From the NCBI RefSeq assembly GCF_028994775.1, contig NZ_JAJQMN010000024.1, forward strand, positions 1 to 34,097: a stretch of DNA of 34,097 nt, written 5' to 3'. This document shows positions 10,009-16,841 of the stretch, one piece after another. Below the pieces are notes generated by a model. The model made no database searches, was not told the DNA's origin, and was given only the letters and a program-made list of their open reading frames with translations. Position 1 is the first letter of the stretch. The number at the start of each line of letters is the position of its first letter. The translations under genes were made by a program, and so were the position numbers. The DNA is from Promicromonospora iranensis (GTDB lineage: Bacteria > Actinomycetota > Actinomycetes > Actinomycetales > Cellulomonadaceae).

Positions 10009-10043
10009 GAGATCGGTCAGTCAAACGACCGATCTCATGGCAA
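10002..10043. repeat. 17-bp perfect hairpin with GACCGATCTC core
   Basis: Arms 10002-10018 (TTGCCATGAGATCGGTC) and 10027-10043 are perfect inverted copies around the loop AGTCAAAC. The arm core GACCGATCTC recurs nearby at 10046-10055 and 10076-10085 and again at 21024-21051. It may also end transcription from the ABC exporter, but no T-run follows, and the extra copies argue for a dispersed repeat family. Confidence 0.85.
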
Positions 10044-10260
10044 GCGACCGATCTCGGAGTGCGGGCTCTGCAACCGACCGATCTCAGTCCGCAAACGGCG
10101 CGTTGATGCGTCGTCCAGCCCACCGGCCGCGCAGCCCGATCACCCGTCCGGGTAAACACCTACCCGTCGCCATAGGTGGAAGGTATGACCAACTCGTGGG
10201 GTATGCGGGTGAAATTTGCCCATTTAGGGTTCACTTCACCTACATTCCCCAGGAGGCAAA
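10044..10260 (+). promoter_or_regulatory. Upstream region of the secreted protease
   Basis: Contains the last two GACCGATCTC copies (10046-10055 and 10076-10085), then lower-GC DNA. A possible -10 TAGGGT lies at 10225-10230, with the strong ribosome site AGGAGG at 10251-10256 ahead of the GTG at 10261. No good -35 is seen. Confidence 0.35.
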
Positions 10261-11475
10261 GTGACTCCCACCAACAGCAACCGCCGTCGGCTGATCGTCG
10301 GTGCCGGCATCGCGATCGCACTCGCTGCGGCACCGGCCGCGGCCGCCGTGGCGTCGTCGGCGCCGGACGAGGCGCCGGCGCCCGTCGCGGGCGCACTGAT
10401 CGAGGACTCGTACATCGTCGTGCTGAAGGACGGCGACGTCGCCAGGTCCGAGGTAAAGAGCACGGCCAACGGCCTCGTGAAGAAGTACGGCGGCGAGGTG
10501 CGCCACTCCTACACCACCGCGGTGCGGGGCTTCTCCGCGTCGATGTCGCCCGGCCAGGCGAAGAAGCTCGAGGCCGACCCGTCCGTCGCGTATGTGGAGC
10601 AGAACCGCGTGATGACGGCGACCGACACGCAGTCGCCGGTGCCCTCCTGGGGCCTGGACCGGATCGACCAGGCAACGCTGCCGCTCGACGACTCGTACAC
10701 CTACGGGAACTCGGGCACGGACGTGAAGGCGTACATCATCGACACCGGCATCCTGACCACCCACGAGGACTTCGGCGGTCGTGCGGTCAGCGGCGTCGAC
10801 ACCGTGGACGGCGACGACGACGCCACCGACTGCGCGGGGCACGGCACGCACGTGGCCGGCACCGTGGGCGGCTCGGAGCACGGCGTCGCCAAGGACGTCT
10901 CGCTCGTCGCGGTCCGCGTCCTGGGCTGCGACGGCTCGGGCAGCTTCGACGGCGTCATCGCCGGCATCGACTGGGTGGCTGCCGACCACGCCGCAGGCGA
11001 GCCGGCAGTGGCCAACATGTCGCTCGGCGGCGGCTTCTCCCAGGCGGTGAACGACGCGGTGTCCGCAGCCGTCGCGGACGGCGTCACCTTCGCTCTCGCG
11101 GCGGGTAACGACAGCGGGGCGGACGCCTGCGACGGCTCGCCGAGCTCCACCGCGGAGGCGATCACGGTGGGCGCCTCCGAGGACACCGACGCCCGCGCGT
11201 CCTACTCGAACATCGGCACCTGCGTGGACATCTTCGCGCCGGGTACCGACATCACGTCGGCCTGGTACACCGATGACACCGCGACAAACACCATCAGCGG
11301 CACCTCGATGGCCACGCCGCACGTCGCCGGCGCCGCGGCGCTCGTCCTGGGCGGCAACCCCGTGGCCACGCCCGCGGAGGTCGGCGACGCCCTGACGGGT
11401 GCGGCCCTGCCGGACGTCGTGACCGACCCGGGCACCGGCTCGCCCAACCTGCTGCTGAACATCAGCGGTCTTTGA
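10261..11475 (+). CDS. Secreted subtilisin-like serine protease (S8, proteinase K-type)
   Basis: 404 aa; GTG start with AGGAGG five bases upstream. Residues 1-32 are a signal peptide (RRR then a long Ala-rich hydrophobic run), possibly Tat-compatible. Residues 48-118 are an I9 propeptide (SYIVVLKDGDVARSEV..., VAYVEQNRVM). The mature S8 domain holds catalytic D161 (YIIDTGI), H194 (GHGTHVAGT), oxyanion N283 (AAGNDSG) and S349 (GTSMATPHVAG). Four cysteines (C191, C223, C290, C321) fit two disulfides as in the proteinase K group. It has no C-terminal binding domain. It is expected to be exported, self-processed and used for extracellular protein breakdown. Confidence 0.95.
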   Translation: MTPTNSNRRRLIVGAGIAIALAAAPAAAAVASSAPDEAPAPVAGALIEDSYIVVLKDGDVARSEVKSTANGLVKKYGGEVRHSYTTAVRGFSASMSPGQAKKLEADPSVAYVEQNRVMTATDTQSPVPSWGLDRIDQATLPLDDSYTYGNSGTDVKAYIIDTGILTTHEDFGGRAVSGVDTVDGDDDATDCAGHGTHVAGTVGGSEHGVAKDVSLVAVRVLGCDGSGSFDGVIAGIDWVAADHAAGEPAVANMSLGGGFSQAVNDAVSAAVADGVTFALAAGNDSGADACDGSPSSTAEAITVGASEDTDARASYSNIGTCVDIFAPGTDITSAWYTDDTATNTISGTSMATPHVAGAAALVLGGNPVATPAEVGDALTGAALPDVVTDPGTGSPNLLLNISGL

Positions 11476-11499
11476 CGTACCGGACAGACCCGCACGTGT

Positions 11500-11535
11500 C
11501 AGACGCCCAGGTCGCTCCCGTGACCCGGGCGTCTG
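11500..11535 (+). terminator. Likely terminator of the protease gene
   Basis: A stem of 14 base pairs with one mismatch: arms 11500-11513 (CAGACGCCCAGGTC) and 11522-11535, loop GCTCCCGT. It begins 25 bases after the protease stop. There is no clear T-run, as is common in actinobacteria. Confidence 0.6.
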
Positions 11536-11655
11536 TCGCGACTGGACCCGGGCGGCTGTCACACCGGGGGGTCGTGTGGCGATCCTGACAGCTCGTCGGC
11601 AAAGAATCACAGCACTTCCAGTGCCCGTGCGGGAGGCGACGCCTTCGTCGGCCGC

Positions 11656-11670
11656 TAGCGTTGGGCTGTG
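11656..11670 (+). promoter_or_regulatory. -10 box of a leaderless ctaA promoter
   Basis: TAGCGT at 11656-11661 lies six bases ahead of the GTG start at 11668, the same geometry as at 7976. No ribosome-binding site precedes the GTG. Confidence 0.55.
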
Positions 11671-12588
11671 ACCGCAACCGCCCCCACCTCCCGGTCTGCC
11701 GCGCTCGCCGGCCGTCTCGACCGCTTCCGCCACTGGACCCGCGCCGTCCTCATCGCAAACCTGGTCGGTCAGATCGGCATCATCGGGACCGGCGGTGCCG
11801 TTCGTCTGACCGGGTCGGGCTTGGGTTGCTCCACGTGGCCGAACTGCGAACCGGGTCAGTTCACCCCGCAGTTCCACGAGGCCACCTCGCTGCACCCGTA
11901 CATCGAGTTCGGGAACCGCACGCTGACCGGTGTGCTGGGGGTCATCGCGGTGCTCGTCGCGGTGGCGGTGTGGACCGACCTGAAGCGTTCCGCGTCCTAC
12001 CGTGCGCTCGGGCTCGTACCGATCGTGGGCGTGCTGATGCAGGCCCTGATCGGCGGCATCGTGGTGCTGCTGCACCTGCACCCCGGCTGGGTCTCGCTGC
12101 ACTTCGGTGTCTCGGGTGCGCTCGTGGCCGCGTCGTTGTACCTGCTGCACCGGTCCGGCGAGGGCGACAGCGCCCCGACACTCGTGGTCGGTCCGCGCGC
12201 GCGTGCCCTGGCGTGGACGCTGGCCGGGCTGACCGCCGCCGTCGTCGTGCTCGGTGTGCTCACCACCGGCGCCGGCCCGCACAGCGGCGACGCCGAGGTG
12301 GGCTACCGGATCGCCATCGACCCGGCGCTGCTGACCAAGTGGCACGCCGCAGCGGTGTGGGCGTTCCTGGCAGTCCTGGTCGCCTACCTGGTGTCCGTGC
12401 GCGGCGGGCCGGCGCCGGTACGCCGCGCCGCACTGATCCTGCTCGGGATCACGTTGGCCCAGGGCCTCATCGGGTACGTGCAGTACTTCACCGATCTGCC
12501 CGAGCTGCTGGTGGGGCTGCACATGATCGGCGCCGCGGTGCTCATCGCGGGGACGACCCGGGTCGTGCTGACCACGCGGGTGCGCTGA
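11668..12588 (+). CDS. ctaA: Heme A synthase (Cox15/CtaA)
   Basis: 306 aa integral membrane protein with about eight hydrophobic segments. It oxidises the C8 methyl of heme O to the formyl of heme A for aa3-type cytochrome oxidase. The first external loop carries TGSGLGC-STWPNC (C54, C60), the redox cysteine pair of the Gram-positive CtaA type. Heme-binding histidines lie in HPYIEFGNRTLTG (H76), the LHLHPGWVSLHF region, KWHAAAVW and the GLHMIGA motif near the end. Start at GTG 11668 is set by the -10 box. It ends only 9 bases from the convergent response regulator stop. Confidence 0.95.
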   Translation: MTATAPTSRSAALAGRLDRFRHWTRAVLIANLVGQIGIIGTGGAVRLTGSGLGCSTWPNCEPGQFTPQFHEATSLHPYIEFGNRTLTGVLGVIAVLVAVAVWTDLKRSASYRALGLVPIVGVLMQALIGGIVVLLHLHPGWVSLHFGVSGALVAASLYLLHRSGEGDSAPTLVVGPRARALAWTLAGLTAAVVVLGVLTTGAGPHSGDAEVGYRIAIDPALLTKWHAAAVWAFLAVLVAYLVSVRGGPAPVRRAALILLGITLAQGLIGYVQYFTDLPELLVGLHMIGAAVLIAGTTRVVLTTRVR

Positions 12589-12597
12589 CGAGTCGGG

Positions 12598-13305
12598 CTA
12601 CTCCCCCGCGGGTTTCGGTGCACTGGCGGTACCGACCAGGCCGTGCTCGTACGCGGCGATGACCAGCTGGGCCCGGTCACGGGCGTGGAGCTTGGCGAGC
12701 AGGCTGCCCATGTGGGACTTGACCGTCCCCATCGAGATGCTGAGCGCCCGGGCGATCTCGTCGTTGGAGAGACCACGGCCCACCTGCGTCAGCACCTCTC
12801 TCTCGCGCTCGGTGAGCACATCGGGGCCGCGTACCTGCCGGGGCTCCGGCACCGTGCCAGCAACGGCGGGCCGGTCGACATAGTGCGCGACGAGCCGGGT
12901 CAGGATGCTCGGCGCGAACAGGGACTCGCCGGCGTGGGTGCGCCGGACGGCGTCGACGAGCCGCGCGGGCTCCGCGTCCTTGAGCAGGAAGCCGCTGGCG
13001 CCGGCACGGAGGGCGGCGTGGACGTACTCGTCAAGCTCGAACATGCTCAGCACGAGCACGCGGGTGTGTCCCAGGGCTGGATCCTCGGTGATACGCCGGG
13101 TCGCGTCGATGCCGTCACCGCCGGGCATCCGGATGTCCATGAGCACGATGTCGGGCCGTAACCGCACGGCATGCCGGACGGCGTCCGCGCCGGTGCCCGC
13201 CTCGCCCACGACGGAGAGACCAGGCGCACCGTCCACGACGATCCGCAGGCTGTGCCGGATGAGCGGCTGGTCGTCCACGACGAGCACGCCGACCGGGGCG
13301 GTCAA
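12598..13305 (-). CDS. NarL/FixJ-family response regulator
   Basis: 235 aa if it begins at TTG 13305, which overlaps the kinase stop as TTGA; GTG 13353 and an internal GTG at 13287 are alternatives and none has a clear ribosome site. The receiver domain has the acidic pair D11-D12, phospho-acceptor D57 (IVLMDIRMPGGDG) and K109 (FLLKDAEP). The C-terminal LuxR helix-turn-helix is clear (LTEREREVLTQVGRGLSNDE, then IARALSISMGTVKSHMG). It is the cognate partner of the kinase immediately upstream and a probable regulator of the divergent ABC genes. Confidence 0.92.
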   Translation of the reverse strand: MTAPVGVLVVDDQPLIRHSLRIVVDGAPGLSVVGEAGTGADAVRHAVRLRPDIVLMDIRMPGGDGIDATRRITEDPALGHTRVLVLSMFELDEYVHAALRAGASGFLLKDAEPARLVDAVRRTHAGESLFAPSILTRLVAHYVDRPAVAGTVPEPRQVRGPDVLTEREREVLTQVGRGLSNDEIARALSISMGTVKSHMGSLLAKLHARDRAQLVIAAYEHGLVGTASAPKPAGE

Positions 13306-14216
13306 CGGTGCACCGCGTCGGGCGTGCTCGACGACGAGGACCCGCTCGGGCACTCGTCGGAGACGGTGTCAGGCAGCCGCGCGGTGACCCGGAACCCCGG
13401 CCCTGCTGCTCCCGCGCGCAGTGTGCCGCCCAGGGTCGCCACGCGCTCGCGCAGACCCGTGAGGCCTTGTCCGGCACCCGGGTGCGGCCTCCAGCCTGGT
13501 GCCGGACCATCGTCCTCGACGCTGACCACCACCGTCCCGCCGTCGCGCCGGACCACGACACGAGCCCGGACCGGTCCGGCATGGCGGGCGGTGTTCGCCA
13601 GCGACTCACGGACTATCGCGCACACCGTCAGCTGCGCCCCCGCCGACACGACGCCGAGGTCCTCGACGTCCAGGCCCGCGGTGATCCCGCCGATCCGGGC
13701 GGCTTCGACGACGGCGCCCAGGTCCGCCAGGGTCTCCGCCGGCCGGAGTGGCACGGCCTCGCTACCCGGCGTCCGCAGGACCCCGAGCATGCGGCGCAGC
13801 TCGGTGGTGGCGGCGCGGCCGGTCCGTTCGATGTCCGCGAGCGCCCGGGCGCGCTCCGCGTCACCGGACGCCCCGTCGAGGGTGCGGGCGGCCGCGGCGC
13901 GCACGGTGATGAGGCCGAGCCCGTGCGAGGCGAGGTCGTGCAGGTCGCGGGCGATGCGCAGACGTTCTGCCTGGGCGGCGCGTTCGGCGGCCCACGCGGT
14001 CAGGTCCTCCTCGTACGCGCGGCGCTGCTGCCCGGACCGGACCAGCGCCCAGATCAGCACCACGAACGCGATGACCCCGGCGAGCAGCACCGAGGTGATG
14101 ACCGTGACCGGCCGCTCGACGCCGACGGTCGCCAGCACGACGGTGAGCGCCGCGAGGACGAGGGCCGCGGTGAGCCATACCCGTGACCGGAGCACGGGTC
14201 GAGCAGTCGATTCCAC
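13302..14216 (-). CDS. Sensor histidine kinase (HisKA_3/NarX-like)
   Basis: 304 aa from the GTG at 14216, set by a -10 box seven bases upstream. Two hydrophobic segments (about 14-32 and 38-59) with almost no outside loop suggest a sensor that reads the membrane. The dimerisation/phosphotransfer motif is RLRIARDLHDLASHGLGL with H93. The ATPase domain has VRESLANTARHA (N-box) and GQGLTGLRERVATLGG (G-box). The short-loop, membrane-sensing build is common in kinases paired with ABC transporters against envelope stress or antibiotics. Stimulus unknown. Confidence 0.9.
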   Translation of the reverse strand: MESTARPVLRSRVWLTAALVLAALTVVLATVGVERPVTVITSVLLAGVIAFVVLIWALVRSGQQRRAYEEDLTAWAAERAAQAERLRIARDLHDLASHGLGLITVRAAAARTLDGASGDAERARALADIERTGRAATTELRRMLGVLRTPGSEAVPLRPAETLADLGAVVEAARIGGITAGLDVEDLGVVSAGAQLTVCAIVRESLANTARHAGPVRARVVVRRDGGTVVVSVEDDGPAPGWRPHPGAGQGLTGLRERVATLGGTLRAGAAGPGFRVTARLPDTVSDECPSGSSSSSTPDAVHR

Positions 14217-14223
14217 GCTGCCG

Positions 14224-14274
14224 AGTCTAGGTTTCGGAGCTGCACGGCACATCGGCCCTGGGTCCGATGGACCC
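14224..14274 (-). promoter_or_regulatory. Divergent control region: kinase -10 and operator-like palindrome
   Basis: On the minus strand TAGACT (14229-14224) lies seven bases before the kinase GTG at 14216, giving a leaderless start. A 15-base palindrome GGGTCC-GAT-GGACCC (14260-14274) lies in the -35 zone and could be the response regulator's site. On the plus strand TGGGAT (14336-14341) lies six bases before the ABC start at 14348, a weaker -10 match. Confidence 0.42.
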
Positions 14275-14347
14275 CGGTCGGACCGAGAACGCGAAGTCCT
14301 GCCCTGGGGCCGATGACGGGCCCGGCCGTGGGGGCTGGGATGGGGGC

Positions 14348-15061
14348 ATGCTTCTGATCGAAGAGCTCGTCAAGCGCCACGGGTCCCGCACCGTCCTGAA
14401 CCGGATCGGCTTTACCGCCCGGCCTGGCCGGGTGACCGCGTTCCTCGGCCCGAACGGTGCCGGTAAGTCCTCGACGCTCCGCATCCTGCTCGGTCTGGAC
14501 CGGGCGGACGGCGGCCGCGCGCTCGTCGGTGGGCGCCCGTACCGGAGCCTGCGGGCCCCGCTGCGAACCGTCGGATCGATGCTGGACGGGTCCGGTGCGC
14601 ACCGTTCCCGGACCGCGCGGGACCATCTGGCGTGGGTCGCCCGCAGCAACGGGATGCCAGGCCGTCGGATCGGCGAGGTTCTCGAGCAGGTGGGGCTCGC
14701 CGATTCCGGGCGGGTGCGTGTCGGGCGCTTCTCCCTCGGCATGGGCCAGCGGCTGGGGCTGGCCGCGGCCTTGCTGGGCGAACCAGAGGCGCTCGTGCTG
14801 GACGAGCCGGTCAACGGCCTCGACCCGGAGGGCATCCGCTGGATCCGCGGTCTGCTGCGCGGGCACGCCGACAACGGCGGCACCGTGCTGCTGTCCAGTC
14901 ACCTCATGAGCGAGGTGGCCGGGATCGCGGACGACCTCGTGGTGATCTCCGGCGGACGCATCGTCGCCGCCGGGACGCTGGACGAGGTGACAGCGGGGCA
15001 TGCGAGCCTCGAGGACGCCTTCTTCGCTCTGACGAGCCCCGAGCAGGGGGTGGCCCGATGA
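14348..15061 (+). CDS. ABC transporter ATP-binding protein (bacitracin/lantibiotic-type)
   Basis: 237 aa; the ATG at 14348 (MLLIEELVKRHG) is preferred over a longer Gly-rich extension. Walker A is GPNGAGKS (34-41), the signature is an atypical FSLGMGQR (128-135), Walker B VLDEPVNGLDP (150-160) and the switch His is in LLSSHLMSEV (H185). The GMGQR signature and NGLDPEGIRWIR stretch are typical of ATPases that pair with ABC-2 permeases for antimicrobial peptide self-protection or resistance. It starts a three-gene operon divergent from the two-component genes. Confidence 0.9.
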   Translation: MLLIEELVKRHGSRTVLNRIGFTARPGRVTAFLGPNGAGKSSTLRILLGLDRADGGRALVGGRPYRSLRAPLRTVGSMLDGSGAHRSRTARDHLAWVARSNGMPGRRIGEVLEQVGLADSGRVRVGRFSLGMGQRLGLAAALLGEPEALVLDEPVNGLDPEGIRWIRGLLRGHADNGGTVLLSSHLMSEVAGIADDLVVISGGRIVAAGTLDEVTAGHASLEDAFFALTSPEQGVAR

Positions 15062-15846
15062 GCTTCCGCAACACGTTCGTCGCCGAGCTGCGCAAGGCGG
15101 TCACCCTCCCCGCGACCTGGGTCGCCCTCGCGGTGACCCTCCTCGGTTCCGTCGGTGTGACCGTGCTCAACGCCGTCGCCGTCCGCGCGGCCCTCGATTC
15201 CGTCGCACGAGAGTCCGTCGCGTCCTACTCCGCGTTCGACACCGCGTACGCGGCCGTTCCGCTCGGCACGGTGGGCGCGGTGGTGATCGGTGTCGTCGTG
15301 ATGAGCAGCGAGTACGCCGCCAACCGCACCGACGCCGGGAGCGGCCGGCAGATCACCGCCACCCTGACCGCGAGCCCGCGCCGGACCGGCCTGCTGGTGG
15401 CCAAGGCCCTGACCGTGGTGCTGCTCGTCGCGATAACGGCCGCCGCCACGATCCCGGCCAGTGCGGCCGTGGCACGGCTCCTGATCGGGGCCGGCCCACC
15501 CGAGACCGTCAGCCTCGACGACGCCCTCGTCCGATCCGTCGGTGCCGCCCTCTACTGGACGCTGACCGGCCTGATGGCGCTCGCGATCACCACCCTCGCC
15601 CGCAGCGGGATCATCCCGCTGATCGTGCTCATCGTGAACAGCTCGCTCGTTTCGTTCTCCCTGCTGCTGACCAACGTCACCCCGCTCGCCCACTGGCTGC
15701 CCGACATGGCCGGCCGACGGCTCTTCCTCGGGATGCCCACGGTGGAGGGCGGGCTCGACACCGGACCTGGTGCAGTCGTCATGGCCGCCTGGACACTCGC
15801 TCTGCTGGCCGTCGCCGGCGTTGTCCTCTCCCGGCGGGACGCATGA
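15058..15846 (+). CDS. ABC-2 family permease, first of two
   Basis: 262 aa; start overlaps the ATPase stop (ATGA) and its end overlaps the next gene (ATGA). Six hydrophobic segments are visible (about 17-39, 65-83, 115-140, 165-180, 186-205 and 238-256). The cytosolic MSSEYAANRTDAGSGRQITA then TLTASPRR loop is typical of permeases related to bacitracin-type exporters. It probably forms a heterodimer with the following gene product. No substrate can be assigned. Confidence 0.85.
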   Translation: MSFRNTFVAELRKAVTLPATWVALAVTLLGSVGVTVLNAVAVRAALDSVARESVASYSAFDTAYAAVPLGTVGAVVIGVVVMSSEYAANRTDAGSGRQITATLTASPRRTGLLVAKALTVVLLVAITAAATIPASAAVARLLIGAGPPETVSLDDALVRSVGAALYWTLTGLMALAITTLARSGIIPLIVLIVNSSLVSFSLLLTNVTPLAHWLPDMAGRRLFLGMPTVEGGLDTGPGAVVMAAWTLALLAVAGVVLSRRDA

Positions 15847-16577
15847 CCGGGCCACGCGTCATGAACGCCGTCGGCGCCGAGCTCAGCAAGCTGCGCACCC
15901 TGCCCGTCGCGACACTGACCGCAGTCGGCACGGCCGTGGTCGGTGCCCTGATCGCCACCGCGCTCACGGCCCAGCTCGTCGACCAGGGAGCACCCGCGTC
16001 GGGCATCACCGTGACGATCCAGGCAGTCCCGTTCGTCCAGACCGGGCTGATCCTGCTCGGCGTCCTCCCGGTCACCCACGAGTACGCCGGCGCTCAGCTC
16101 CGCACCAGCCTCGCCGCCGTCCCGCGTCGCGGCCTGCTCCTGGCCGGAAAGAGCGTCGCCACGCTCCTCGGGCTGACCCTCGCGGCGGCGCTGACCGTCG
16201 GCGGGGTTGTAGCCGCGACGGCGCTCACCGGTAGCTTGCTCGACGCACCGCCGGTCGAGGGAGTAGTGGACCCGTGGCCGGTGGTCGGGGCCGTCGCCTA
16301 CCTGGTCCTCGTCGGGCTGCTCGCCCATGCGGTCGCCCTGCTGGTACGGCACCTGGTCCCCGCGCTCGCCGGGACGCTCAGCCTCGTGCTGATCGTCTCG
16401 CCGCTGCTCGGCGGGCTCACCCGGCACGCCCGCTGGCTTCCCGACCGGGCCGCCATGCAGCTGTACGACCCGACCGACGCCGTGCTGTCGGCGGCTACGG
16501 GGGCGCTGGTCATGCTCGCCTGGATAGCGCTGATCGGCGGAACCGCCGCGATGCTGTTCGTCCGGCGTGACCCGTGA
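15843..16577 (+). CDS. ABC-2 family permease, second of two
   Basis: 244 aa. It is a diverged paralogue of the previous gene: both have an N-terminal AEL.K..TLP segment, a THEYAGAQLRTSLAAVPRR loop in place of SSEYAANR...ASPRR, and end in VRRDP/SRRDA. Six hydrophobic segments. An internal ATG (residue 7) is an alternative start but the ATGA overlap favours the first. With its two neighbours it makes one exporter. Confidence 0.85.
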   Translation: MTGPRVMNAVGAELSKLRTLPVATLTAVGTAVVGALIATALTAQLVDQGAPASGITVTIQAVPFVQTGLILLGVLPVTHEYAGAQLRTSLAAVPRRGLLLAGKSVATLLGLTLAAALTVGGVVAATALTGSLLDAPPVEGVVDPWPVVGAVAYLVLVGLLAHAVALLVRHLVPALAGTLSLVLIVSPLLGGLTRHARWLPDRAAMQLYDPTDAVLSAATGALVMLAWIALIGGTAAMLFVRRDP

Positions 16578-16841
16578 CAGCGGTCGGACAGACCCGTGCG
16601 CGCGGCCCTGCGCAACCCGACCAGCGCCGGGTTGGTGTGCTGCTCGCCGAACCTCGCGCTCGCCCATGCCAGACGCGACCTCACGAAGGGTTCCCGGGTA
16701 GGCCCGCTGCCCCACGGCCCCGACCGGGGCCCCGGTGTGAATCAATTAAGTCCGTTGCCTGCGCAGAACCGTGCGCCGACCGTCTGAAGTGCGCTCGCGC
16801 CGCGGGCGCCGTTCAACGACGCACGCATCGGAGGCCACGCC
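16578..16841. other. Intergenic region before the cellulase, mostly unexplained
   Basis: 264 bases. A small hairpin GGCCCC-GACC-GGGGCC at 16716-16731 may end the ABC operon. An AT-rich patch at 16738-16752 (TGAATCAATTAAGTC) interrupts very GC-rich DNA and may hold the cellulase promoter, but no clear -35/-10 pair was found. No copy of the CebR-type operator TGGGAGCGCTCCCA is present. A ribosome site CGGAGG precedes the ATG at 16842. Confidence 0.4.

Noticed and set aside
10240-12522. 760-aa minus-strand open frame
   Set aside because: Lies opposite the protease and ctaA, whose catalytic motifs are unmistakable.
16596-16787. 63-aa plus-strand open frame in front of the cellulase
   Set aside because: No ribosome site, no family pattern, and it ends at the cellulase upstream region; coding potential is unsupported.
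16578-16841. CebR operator for the cellulase
   Set aside because: No TGGGAGCGCTCCCA or close variant is present in the upstream region.
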